From Saprospiraceae bacterium (lineage in GTDB: Bacteria > Bacteroidota > Bacteroidia > Chitinophagales > Saprospiraceae), in contig JALHQW010000006.1 in assembly GCA_022841745.1 (NCBI GenBank), forward strand, positions 1 through 39,181: 39,181 bases of DNA. Reading direction: 5' to 3'. Shown piece after piece: positions 32,001 through 39,181 of this stretch. A program made the position numbers and the translations under genes. Numbering within the stretch: position 1 is the stretch's first letter; each line of letters starts with the position of its first letter. The notes beneath the pieces were generated by a model that saw only the letters and a program-made list of their open reading frames with translations, did no database searches and was not told the origin of the DNA.

Positions 32001-34484
32001 CTCGCCAATATTGGTAAAAGTATGCGTAACCTCGAAATCGTTGAACACGGACTTTTCGGGGAGTATTTTTTCGAGCAGCGTGCGCAATGCTGGAATGTCC
32101 CATTGTTTGTTGCCAATATCATAAATCAAAACACCTTCTGTCTCCAGTTCATTTACCCGAAATGTTTTATAAAAAGCATTATTGGCCGTTTTTATCCGTA
32201 GGTTTTTGTCCAGCACCAGCAGGGGTTCCCGAATATTTACAAGAATGGCTTCGGCATAGTCCCGGGCGGTGGTCACCTGTTCGTTCAGGGCAATCATTTC
32301 CTGGTTCACGACAATAAGCTCCTCGTTGGTGCTTTGCAGTTCTTCCTTGCCGGTCTCCAGTTCCTCGTTCAGGCTCTGTAGTTCCTCGCTCCCGCTGAGT
32401 AGCTCTTCGTTGGCGCTTTGCAGTTCTTCGTTGGCGGCCTCCTGGTCTTCGGTGATGCTGTGCATGTCTTCCCGGGCTTGCGCAAGCTCCTGTTCCAATT
32501 GTTGTATGCGCAAATCCCTTTCATCTTTTGTGTTTTCGCCGGGCGATTTTTCGTCAAGGGTCAATGACAGCTGGGTGCTAATGGACGTGTCGTGAAAAAG
32601 CACCAAATAATAAGGCTCAATGGTATTGGGCAGCGGCATGGCTTCGATATTTATGTAGCGAAGGCTGCCGTTTATTTCGATTGGTATGTTTTCCTTTATA
32701 ACTGGGGCATTTTCCTTTTTTGTTTTGTGCAAAATATTGCGCAGCTCAAAGGCCAAGCCGTTTTTTGCCATTTGTATTAGATTGTGGGTAGGCTTGCCCG
32801 ACGATTGTTCAAGGAAACTGCTGGTATTGCCCCTGAAATGCACAATGTCCAGGGTCTCGTTTACGACCACGCCGGCAGGGGTATATTTGCGGAGCAAAAT
32901 ATCATCCGCTGTTTTTTGAAAGTCGGTGCGGATATTTTCACTGCTAAGGTTGGCATTGGGATGGTTGAAAGGCTGTTCACTTCGCTGGCTTGCCACGTGC
33001 AAAAACCTGCCTGGCGTGTCTTTGCGTGAGTATAATTTATCGTTCTTGGCTGCCGAGGCAAAAAGGTCAGGCACACCACTGGTGGTTTCCGATTTTCCGA
33101 GCAGTAAAAACCCTTTTGGGTTCAGTGCATAATGAAAGGTGGTTAGCGCCTTTTTTTGCAAATAAGGCTCCATGTATATCAGCACGTTGCGGCAGCTGAT
33201 TAAATCCATTTTGCCAAAAGGCGGGTCTTTTAAAAAATTGTGCTGCGCAAACACGCATATATCCCGCACATTTTTGTTCACTTGATAACTGCCGTTGGTT
33301 TTTGTGAAAAAATTATTCAGTCGCTCTGGGCTTACTGCATTTAGTTCGCTTTTTTTATAAATGCCCCGCCGTGCTTTTGCGATGGCAGGTTCACTAATAT
33401 CCGTGGCGAAAATCTGCACAAACCGCTGATGACTTCCAAAATATTCCTTTAAACAAATAGCTATGGAATAGGCTTCTTCACCCGTGCTGCATCCCGCCAC
33501 CCAAACACGGATGGGTTCGCCGGAAGTCTTGTTTTTTGCGGCCAGCAGAAAAACGTTTTCGCACAAGTTTTCAAAGGATTTTTCGTCCCTAAAAAAAGAA
33601 GTCACTGGTATCAGCAAGTCTTGGAACAACAAATCCTGTTCGGCCTTATTTTCCCTTAAAAATTGAAGGTATTTGGGTGGCGTTTCATTTTTGCTCAGGC
33701 CCATCCTGCGCAGTATGCGGCGGTGTATCGTGGACTGTTTGTAATAGGTAAAATCGGTTCCCTTTCGGATGCGCAATAGGGCAATAATCTGTTTGAGAAC
33801 CGCATCATCTTGCAACGATAAATGCTCCTCGTCAAGGTTAATGCCTAAAATTTCGTGAATTTTTTGAGGAATCTGTTCTGGGGGTAAAATAAAGTCAACC
33901 ACACCTGCCTGTGCCGCATTTTGAGGCATGCTGCCGTATGCCGCCGATGCTTCATCCTGCGCAAACGTGATGCCGCCGTGGTCTTTGATGGCTTTCAGCC
34001 CCAGTGTGCCATCGCTGGCCGTACCCGACAATACCACCCCGATGGCATGTGCATGGTGTACTTCGGCCAGGGAGGTGAAAAACAGGTCAATGGGCAGGTT
34101 GCGCTCGGTCTTGCTTTTGGGTGGGCGTGGCGAGAGCAGCAAAACCCCATCCGTGGCCACCATCATTTTATTACTGGGTATGACGTAAATATGGTTGGGC
34201 AACACCTTAATATCGTCAGTGATTTCCAAGACCGGTATGTTGGTCACTTTTTGCAGTAGTTCGGGCAACATGCTTTCGTGGGTGGGGTCCAAATGTTGCA
34301 CCAGCACATAGGCCATGCCCGAGTCTTCGGGAATGGCCTTCAGGAGTTTCTTAAAGGCGTCCAGCCCGCCTGCCGAGGCACCAATTCCCACCACGGGGAA
34401 CAGGTTTGCGGATTTTATCAGCTTATCCTTTGGTGGCAAGGGCGCTGCATCCGCTTTTTTCAGTCTGTCATTCTTCTCATTCAT
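29046..34484 (-). CDS. CheB-CheR-PAS hybrid histidine kinase with REC and Hpt
   Basis: An 1812-residue cytoplasmic phosphorelay protein. Order: CheB methylesterase (about 28-212; S37, H64 and D158 of the catalytic triad are present), CheR methyltransferase (about 222-485; VWVAGCSTGEEA at 327-338, SCRNVLIYM at 430-438), and a first PAS-like region (525-640). A long coiled coil with EELQSxNEEL repeats follows (655-740), then PAS domains (about 745-860, 865-990, 1000-1115, 1155-1270). HisKA is next (H1318 in SNMSHEIRTP), then HATPase (N-box near 1431-1435, GTGLGLA at 1497-1503), REC (E1563/D1564, D1607, K1658) and Hpt (H1747 in VHKMIPSFSIMG). No TM segments. All relay residues are intact. It is followed by a coupled receiver and preceded by an HMA-AraC gene. 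Confidence 0.93.
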   Translation of the reverse strand: MNEKNDRLKKADAAPLPPKDKLIKSANLFPVVGIGASAGGLDAFKKLLKAIPEDSGMAYVLVQHLDPTHESMLPELLQKVTNIPVLEITDDIKVLPNHIYVIPSNKMMVATDGVLLLSPRPPKSKTERNLPIDLFFTSLAEVHHAHAIGVVLSGTASDGTLGLKAIKDHGGITFAQDEASAAYGSMPQNAAQAGVVDFILPPEQIPQKIHEILGINLDEEHLSLQDDAVLKQIIALLRIRKGTDFTYYKQSTIHRRILRRMGLSKNETPPKYLQFLRENKAEQDLLFQDLLIPVTSFFRDEKSFENLCENVFLLAAKNKTSGEPIRVWVAGCSTGEEAYSIAICLKEYFGSHQRFVQIFATDISEPAIAKARRGIYKKSELNAVSPERLNNFFTKTNGSYQVNKNVRDICVFAQHNFLKDPPFGKMDLISCRNVLIYMEPYLQKKALTTFHYALNPKGFLLLGKSETTSGVPDLFASAAKNDKLYSRKDTPGRFLHVASQRSEQPFNHPNANLSSENIRTDFQKTADDILLRKYTPAGVVVNETLDIVHFRGNTSSFLEQSSGKPTHNLIQMAKNGLAFELRNILHKTKKENAPVIKENIPIEINGSLRYINIEAMPLPNTIEPYYLVLFHDTSISTQLSLTLDEKSPGENTKDERDLRIQQLEQELAQAREDMHSITEDQEAANEELQSANEELLSGSEELQSLNEELETGKEELQSTNEELIVVNQEMIALNEQVTTARDYAEAILVNIREPLLVLDKNLRIKTANNAFYKTFRVNELETEGVLIYDIGNKQWDIPALRTLLEKILPEKSVFNDFEVTHTFTNIGERVMLLNAREVINKNSLEKLILLSIDDITERKKAQEVLDKTSEHFRQLVKGLPAAVYSCDTQGYLTFYNDTLAKFWGYKPVIGKDKWDSNFIFFNIDGSLVPSDKAPMARTLKEGISVFGGEFILERQDGTRSNVLVHPHPEFGLNGELIGAINMIFDITEQVSARNKVEESENKFRQLSELLPQKVWTADSQGNKNYFNKTLLDYVGMTFEELKDDGWEKIIHPEDWAKNKKHWEESVRTGKDYESENRFLRKDGKYLWHLTQAVALKDEHGSVKMWIGSKTEIQGQKAQKEELEKAVSSRTLELLEANKELEEKQRELLLAKAQLLTEYSRSLIEASLDPLWTINAEGKIMDMNQATLDMIGIAREALAGTYFFDYFTEPEDARQVYKEVFAKGFVVDFPLTFKDEKQTNLLFNGSVYKDEKGEVMGAVMVARDITDQRMFETELIEAKIFAELAMGTAEDQKNKAMAAAHIAEDAVKSKQQFLSNMSHEIRTPMNAIIGFTKVMLKTELSAKQKEYLTAIKMSGDALIVLINDILDLAKVDAGKMTFEQTRFKLAQSISSMLHLFEAKIQEKNLELVKEYDHNIPKVLVGDPVRLHQIIMNLVSNAVKFTEKGSITVSVKLLEEDAESATLEFSIADTGIGIADSIKEKIFENFQQASSSTARLFGGTGLGLAIAKQLVEQQGGSIGVISKVDEGSVFRFVLCFKKTSDTSALDTFIFEEETEPLGIKVLVVEDMALNQLLMKTLLNDFGFERDIADNGRIAIEKLQLNSYDIILMDLHMPEMNGFEATEYIRNELHSKIPIIALTADVTTVDLEKCKAVGMNDYIAKPVDERLLYSKIVGLVKKPSTAVIEIPNEIKPIKKQRYTDLEYLTQRTKNNPNLIMEMINAYLEQTPPLISAMKKSAQDKDWDSLYAAVHKMIPSFSIMGISNDFESMAKKVQEFAKSQQEADAILEMVTQLENVCLEACRELEEEFNRIKNIQI

Positions 34485-34555
34485 GGGACAAAAGTTGGCA
34501 AATAGATTTGCATGACGGCTGCTTGTTTTAGGTCATTAATTTCAATTGTTTTGTG

Positions 34556-35134
34556 TTAGTTTTCAGGAAGGTTCCCAACCTCCTCAATCGGGCTACGCCT
34601 TTTATCCTTTAATTGCTTGAAATGCGTGGGGGTAAGCCCTGTCATTTTTTTAAATTGATTGGACAAATGTGCCACGCTGCTGTAATTCATTTTCCAGGCA
34701 ATTTCCGAGATATTCAGTTCGCCGTAGGTAATCAGTTCCTTTATCCGCTCGATTTTATGTGCGATGATGAACTGCCCGATGGTGGTCCCTTGCACTTCCG
34801 AGAATAGGTTGGCGAGGTAGGTGTAGTCGTAGTGAAGCTTTTCGCTCAGGTAATCGGAGAAGTTGGTCTTGAGGTTTTCGTCGGCGTGGTGTACCATCTC
34901 AATGATGGCGTTTTTTATCCTTTCAATCAAAATCCCTCTCCTGTCGTCCATGAGTTCCAGCCCGGAGAGCAGCAAGTTGGCTTTTAGTTGCGCCCGCTGC
35001 TCCTGGGAGAGGTCTTCCATAATTTCCACTTCGCCGAGGTCCACCACGATGAAGTGCAGCCCGAGGTTTTTCAACACTTCCTTAACCGCTAATTTACAGC
35101 GGTTGCTGACCATGTATTTGATGAAAATTTTCAA
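34556..35134 (-). CDS. AraC-family regulator with HMA-like N-terminus
   Basis: A 192-residue regulator. I choose the TTG at 35134: family members start M-K-(I/L)-(F/Y)-IKxMVxxRC, and here the TTG codon sits exactly there (TTG AAA ATT TTC). The promoter -7 lies at 35157-35160, so upstream starts are excluded. Residues 1-70 form a ferredoxin-like HMA-type fold (VSNRCKLAVKEVL, one Cys of the usual CxxC retained), followed by a linker. An AraC HTH domain follows at about 95-180 (YTYLANLFSEVQGTTIGQFI, ISEIAWKMNYSSVAHLSNQF). It lies 71 bases upstream of the hybrid kinase. Its promoter shares the 21-bp-spaced TGTAA repeat with the Lys-rich gene, so autoregulation is likely. Confidence 0.82.
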   Translation of the reverse strand: MKIFIKYMVSNRCKLAVKEVLKNLGLHFIVVDLGEVEIMEDLSQEQRAQLKANLLLSGLELMDDRRGILIERIKNAIIEMVHHADENLKTNFSDYLSEKLHYDYTYLANLFSEVQGTTIGQFIIAHKIERIKELITYGELNISEIAWKMNYSSVAHLSNQFKKMTGLTPTHFKQLKDKRRSPIEEVGNLPEN

Positions 35135-35156
35135 AGAAGGTTTTTGAATCGAAGAA

Positions 35157-35212
35157 CAAAGTTCCCAATAATAAAACAGGGCTTCGTTACACAAAGTTGG
35201 GCAAGGCTTACA
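35157..35212 (-). promoter_or_regulatory. TGTAAC/TTTG promoter of the HMA-AraC gene
   Basis: On the minus strand TGTAAG (35207-35212) and TGTAAC (35186-35191) lie 21 bp apart, then 25 bases, then TTTG (35157-35160). A 19-bp block around the distal element (35208-35226) matches 26695-26713 at 18 positions. The start codon follows 22 bases after the -7. Confidence 0.65.
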
Positions 35213-35295
35213 TCATTCACACATTTACGTAAATTGCTTTTGTTGCTAATCGCAAAACAGAACGTGTAAAGCAGCATCACGCACAGCCACCACGA

Positions 35296-35326
35296 ACGCA
35301 ACGCCTTGGTTGATAAGGCGTTGCGT
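35296..35326. terminator. 12-bp perfect hairpin after the adhesin gene
   Basis: ACGCAACGCCTT (35296-35307) pairs with AAGGCGTTGCGT (35315-35326) over a 7-base loop, 45 bases past the adhesin stop. There is no T-run. It is the likely 3' end of the minus-strand adhesin transcript. Confidence 0.55.
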
Positions 35327-35371
35327 ACATTGCAGCTTTGCGGGATGCTACTTTAAAATATATCACCAGCC

Positions 35372-38300
35372 TCAATTGCTGTGCATGATAACCACGACTT
35401 TCGTATGCACTTCCTGATTGGTTTTCACCTGAACCAGATAGCTCCCTTCCTGTACTTTTGCCATGTCAATCGTGTGGGTGTTCGAACCCTTTTGAGCATT
35501 TATTTTATCGAAAAATACGACCTTTCCCAAAAAGTTGGAGACGCTGAACTCAACCTGGTCTTCTATGGATGATTCAAACCCAAGGTTGAAATTGCGGTTG
35601 GCAGGGTTTGGCCATAGTTCTATTTGTCGGAGGTCGTCTTCCTTGATGTCAGTTGACACGCCTGCGCCCGGAAATCCTGTTGGCTCACCCAATGATTTTT
35701 CCAAAGAGAAGAGGCAACTCACCGTCGTCATGCACATAGAAACGCAGCCATTGGCATCGGTCACGGTCAGGATTATTTTTGCATCCGACCAGCCAATGTA
35801 AATATTGATTTCCGGCGTTCCTTGCCCTCCCTGTATAAAGCAATTCTCCCCAACTATCTCCCATTCGTAGGTGAATGGCCCATTCCCACCTGTAGTGATG
35901 CTGCCTATCACGATGCCGTGCGTATTGCAGTACACCGTGTCGGGCACGATGATGATGCACTCCAGGAAGGTGTCTGGTATCCATTTTATGGTTTGGACAT
36001 AGACCGTAACATTGCCGCATACATCTGTGGCAACCCACGTCCTAGTCACTATGAATTCTCCGGGCACACCACCAGGTTCAATGACTTCCGTATAGGTGAT
36101 TTTTACGGGCTGGGATTCACCCTCCACTATCACGATTGGGGCGGGTGGCAGTTCTACGCACACTATCAGGGCTTCATAGGGAACCGCTACAATGACAGGT
36201 GGAATATCGTCCATGATATTGACGGTGAACGATAAAGAAGCCGTATTGCCACATGCATCAGTTGCCGTCCAGGTATAGCGCCGCTGTTCGTAATAGCCAA
36301 GGATATAGCAATCTTCTGCATAGCTGATTGTTACCGTAAGCACTGGAATGATGACTTGGCCACAATCATTTATAATGGTAACACTATTTGCGTTTAATCC
36401 ATTTAATTGGTCCATCAATGCAGTTTCCGATAAAAACACAAGGTTGTTTAAATTGCCATAGTATAGGAGAATAATGGAAAGGTCTGGCACTATTATCACA
36501 GGCGGTGTGGTGTCGTTCAGAATAATTGATTGGTGGACGATGGTTGTGTCGCCACAAATACCGACGGCGCTCCATGTCCTGTCTATGACCAAACCGCCGC
36601 AGGGCACTTCTAAGGTATCCTCTTCCATGATAACATCAACCAACGCATCCGCACATGCATCATACGCCGTCACGACCGGGACGGTAATATCGTCGCAAAT
36701 AATTGGTAAAACACCTGTAATGACTGGTCCACTTCCATCACCTACATGAATGGTTTGGGATTCGGTAGTCGTATTGCCGCATAGGTCGGTTGCTGTTATG
36801 ATGCGTTGCAGTTCATATTCATAAATGCAGTCGCTGGGAATGATGGTGTCCCAAGTCGTTAAGGCCACCTCGCCACAATTATCCGTTACCACTATTTCAG
36901 GCAACGCAGCATTGCAGGCAATGGTCATTTCTGGTAGGAAGTTGAGGAACACAGGACTGGATTCATCCACAATATTGGCAATGACCATCAGCTCGCTGAG
37001 ATTTCCGCAGATGTCAGTTGCCGTCCAACGCAATTGTACCACTGCTACTATGCCATTGGAAGCACAGTCGCCAGCAGCCATCAGGGTTTCGGTAAAATTC
37101 ACCGTGATACCTGCTGCGCATCCATCGGCCACGCCTACGTCATTGATGCCAAACGAAGTATATTGCCCATTGTACGCTGCGCAATCCATTGTCAGCACTT
37201 CTCCACCCCCCATTTCCGCCAATACCGGGTTCGTGAACCAAATCATTGGCGCCACATTGTCATTTGGTAGGAGTATGCTGGTGGCAGTTGCAATATTTCC
37301 ACAGCCATCATTCGCCTCATAAGTTCTTAGAATAGCCTTGCCGTTTCCGCAGGGGCTTAAGGTTTGACTATCCTGGTATGCTATCGTCGGTGTCCCGCAG
37401 TCATCTGTAGCATATACCTGGTTCAAAGTGTCCCCTATGCAAGCTATCGGCGTGATGCCAAATATTACAGGGGGCTGATGGTCGGTCAGGCGGGCCTTGA
37501 TGGTCAGCGACGACGTGTTTCCACATGCATCCACCGCCGTCCAATGGTAAGTCCTTTGCTCCACATAGCCATCCAGTTCACAGTTGTCTGCGAGCACGGG
37601 CACCATATTAAAGGTCAGCATGAAAGAAGCGCCACATGAATTTGGGGCCAATACAAATTCCTCGTTCAGATAGTCGAGGTAAGTTGGAAAGCCATCGCTG
37701 CAAGGGTATTCGAGGATGGTGTCCCCCGTGATGCCCATTATTTCGGGCAACATGACGAACCAAGCTGGGCCTTCCTCATCAATAAGCGTGATGGTCTGCG
37801 TCGCGGTGGTCGTATTGCCACATTGGTCTTTTGCAGTCCACGACCGCAGTATCACCTGGCCATCCTGGCATCCCGGCACCGTCAAGGTTTCCTCAAAAGA
37901 AAGGATACAAGCGCAAAGGCATTCATCCACGCCATATATATTGGCGGGCGGTTCAGGTATTTCGTCGCAATTGACGGAAATATCGAAGGGAACGCCCTGG
38001 ATTGTTGGGGCAATGGTGTCTATCAATGCCATGAAAATGAACGCACTGCTGCTGTTCCCACATATATCGGTGGCCGTCCAGGTCAAGCGATACAAGTTGA
38101 TAAAACCATCCACCTCGCATTCGCCTTCCTGCTCCAACGCCTCATCGAAGGTAACGGTTACTTCACCTGCACATAGATCGGTCGCAAGGATGCTGCCTTC
38201 GTCAAAAGTCGGGAGGCTCCATCCGGGGTCTTGCCCAAAGCACTGGACCTGGATAGTACCACCGGGCACAAACAGCGGATTGACAAAGGCGATGGTGGGC

Positions 38301-39181
38301 GGCGTATTGTCAAATACCGTAATCACTTGCGAACAGGTAGAAGCATTGCCGCAGGCGTCCATAGCCCGGTAAATCCTTGTCAGTACATATTGGTTTTCGC
38401 AGGTTTGGTTGGTGATATTTCCACTTTGAAGGGTCACGGTTATTGGCCCACTGCAATTGTCCGTTGCAACGATCAGCGCAGGATTGGCCACAGGTACTTG
38501 GTTGGCGCATTGAACAGCCATGTTTGGTGGGCAAACAATAACGGGCGGTACCAAGTCTTGTACTATCAAAGTTTGGAGACAACTGCTGCTGTTTCCACAA
38601 CCGTCCGAAGCAGTCCAGGTGCGGGCGATCGTAAATGATTGCGGGCAAGTTCCCGGCGTAGTTACGTCATTGTAAACTACAATTGGCGAAGGGTTGCAAT
38701 TGTCCGTTGCAGTGGCAATGCCAGTGCCTGGCGGCAATAGGCCCCCATCACATGCTATTGTCAAGCTGGGTGGGCAGACGAGAATGGGCGCTGTATTATC
38801 TGATACGATGATGCTTTGCATGCAATTGCTGCTGTTGCCACATGCGTCAGTGGCCACCCAAGTGCGGATAATTGTAAACTCCTGCGGACAAATTCCGGCA
38901 GTGGTGGCGTCGGTAAAGCCAACAATTGGAGCAGTATCGCAATTGTCCGTAACGGTCGGTGTACCTGTGCCTGGCGGCAGGGTGCTACCGTTGCAGTCCA
39001 CCGAGGCGTTGGCTGGGCATGTTAAAATTGGTGGGGTGTTGTCCGAAACGATAATGCTTTGCATGCAATTGCTGCTGTTGCCACATGCATCAGTGGCCAC
39101 CCAAGTGCGGATAATTGTAAACTCCTGCGGACAAATTCCGGCAGTGGTGGCGTCGGTAAAGCCAACAATTGGAGCAGTATC
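35372..39181 (-). CDS. Giant HYR-like repeat adhesin, T9SS-secreted (5' end missing)
   Basis: The frame is open to the right edge, so the true start and signal peptide lie outside. The visible 1269 residues hold 13 modules of about 80 residues carrying the WxAxDxCGNxx signature, each with DNTPPxIxCP-like linkers, as in HYR/Ig-like repeats of Bacteroidota surface proteins. Cys residues recur at fixed positions and may form intramodule disulfides. After the last module come a PKD-like segment (about 35810-35930, TYEWEIVGENC) and a type A T9SS sorting domain (about 35375-35640, ELWPNPANRNF to VIMHSN). It is a secreted or surface-attached adhesin. Modules near the right edge are almost identical at DNA level. 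It is unrelated in function to the kinase cluster as far as seen. Confidence 0.88.
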   Translation of the reverse strand, partial: DTAPIVGFTDATTAGICPQEFTIIRTWVATDACGNSSNCMQSIIVSDNTPPILTCPANASVDCNGSTLPPGTGTPTVTDNCDTAPIVGFTDATTAGICPQEFTIIRTWVATDACGNSSNCMQSIIVSDNTAPILVCPPSLTIACDGGLLPPGTGIATATDNCNPSPIVVYNDVTTPGTCPQSFTIARTWTASDGCGNSSSCLQTLIVQDLVPPVIVCPPNMAVQCANQVPVANPALIVATDNCSGPITVTLQSGNITNQTCENQYVLTRIYRAMDACGNASTCSQVITVFDNTPPTIAFVNPLFVPGGTIQVQCFGQDPGWSLPTFDEGSILATDLCAGEVTVTFDEALEQEGECEVDGFINLYRLTWTATDICGNSSSAFIFMALIDTIAPTIQGVPFDISVNCDEIPEPPANIYGVDECLCACILSFEETLTVPGCQDGQVILRSWTAKDQCGNTTTATQTITLIDEEGPAWFVMLPEIMGITGDTILEYPCSDGFPTYLDYLNEEFVLAPNSCGASFMLTFNMVPVLADNCELDGYVEQRTYHWTAVDACGNTSSLTIKARLTDHQPPVIFGITPIACIGDTLNQVYATDDCGTPTIAYQDSQTLSPCGNGKAILRTYEANDGCGNIATATSILLPNDNVAPMIWFTNPVLAEMGGGEVLTMDCAAYNGQYTSFGINDVGVADGCAAGITVNFTETLMAAGDCASNGIVAVVQLRWTATDICGNLSELMVIANIVDESSPVFLNFLPEMTIACNAALPEIVVTDNCGEVALTTWDTIIPSDCIYEYELQRIITATDLCGNTTTESQTIHVGDGSGPVITGVLPIICDDITVPVVTAYDACADALVDVIMEEDTLEVPCGGLVIDRTWSAVGICGDTTIVHQSIILNDTTPPVIIVPDLSIILLYYGNLNNLVFLSETALMDQLNGLNANSVTIINDCGQVIIPVLTVTISYAEDCYILGYYEQRRYTWTATDACGNTASLSFTVNIMDDIPPVIVAVPYEALIVCVELPPAPIVIVEGESQPVKITYTEVIEPGGVPGEFIVTRTWVATDVCGNVTVYVQTIKWIPDTFLECIIIVPDTVYCNTHGIVIGSITTGGNGPFTYEWEIVGENCFIQGGQGTPEINIYIGWSDAKIILTVTDANGCVSMCMTTVSCLFSLEKSLGEPTGFPGAGVSTDIKEDDLRQIELWPNPANRNFNLGFESSIEDQVEFSVSNFLGKVVFFDKINAQKGSNTHTIDMAKVQEGSYLVQVKTNQEVHTKVVVIMHSN
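38811..39181 (-). repeat. 243-bp tandem repeat inside the adhesin
   Basis: 38811-38938 and 39054-39181 are identical at 127 of 128 positions, offset 243 bp (81 codons). The second copy runs off the window. A further diverged copy lies at about 38570-38810. This is a recent in-frame duplication of one HYR-like module. Confidence 0.9.

Noticed and set aside
35135-35194. Upstream ATG start for the HMA-AraC gene
   Set aside because: It lies upstream of the predicted -7 element, and the TTG at 35134 gives the family-typical N-terminus.

Overview
The window looks like chromosomal DNA of a Bacteroidota bacterium, probably a Saprospiria-type one (Haliscomenobacter/Lewinella relatives; the class is inference). 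The reasons are a SusC/SusD pair, three proteins with type IX secretion C-terminal sorting domains, Bacteroidota-style lipoproteins and TAnnTTTG-type -7 promoter elements, and a CheB-CheR-PAS hybrid kinase with an HMA-AraC regulator. No tRNA, rRNA, CRISPR array or complete transposon was found.

Bases 1-1500: a DUF4249-like lipoprotein gene (-) with a clear terminator, then a gene-poor spacer. Bases 1.5-23.3 kb: a polysaccharide utilisation locus. It holds a GH13 SusA-like amylase, a PF10091/GH144-like lipoprotein, a divergent AraC regulator, SusC, SusD, a large secreted protein with an unassigned helical-barrel-like domain plus LamG, a five-LamG secreted protein and a cytoplasmic GH130 enzyme. 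A convergent GT4-like/helical-barrel fusion (-) follows. The enzyme mix (alpha-glucan, beta-1,2-glucan and beta-mannoside families) does not fix one substrate. The locus is interrupted by genes unrelated to sugar use: a lipoprotein plus an EAD-like membrane protein sharing one domain (3.6-5.1 kb), a DUF4240 plus URI/GIY-YIG-like nuclease cassette lying exactly between susC and susD (10.9-11.8 kb), and a Fic protein after susD (13.5-14.6 kb).

The locus carries its own regulatory signature. Pairs of half-sites 21 bp apart, with the proximal one a fixed distance from a TTTG-type -7 element, lie upstream of susC and the 14.7 kb gene. A weaker version lies upstream of susD. This fits control by the AraC protein encoded divergently from susC, and a separate susD site would keep susD regulated despite the insertion.

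Bases 26.4-35.1 kb (all -): a stress/signalling cluster. It holds an HMA-AraC regulator, an 1812-residue CheB-CheR-PAS-kinase-REC-Hpt protein translationally coupled to a single-domain response regulator, CsbD, two lipoproteins, a 74-residue conserved protein and a 56-residue Lys-rich protein (26416-26586). Three promoters here (AraC, CsbD, Lys-rich protein) share TGTAAC-N25-TTTG, two of them with a second TGTAA copy 21 bp upstream. This suggests an autoregulated HMA-AraC regulon. From 35.4 kb to the right edge lies the C-terminal part of a giant HYR-like repeat adhesin whose start is outside the window.
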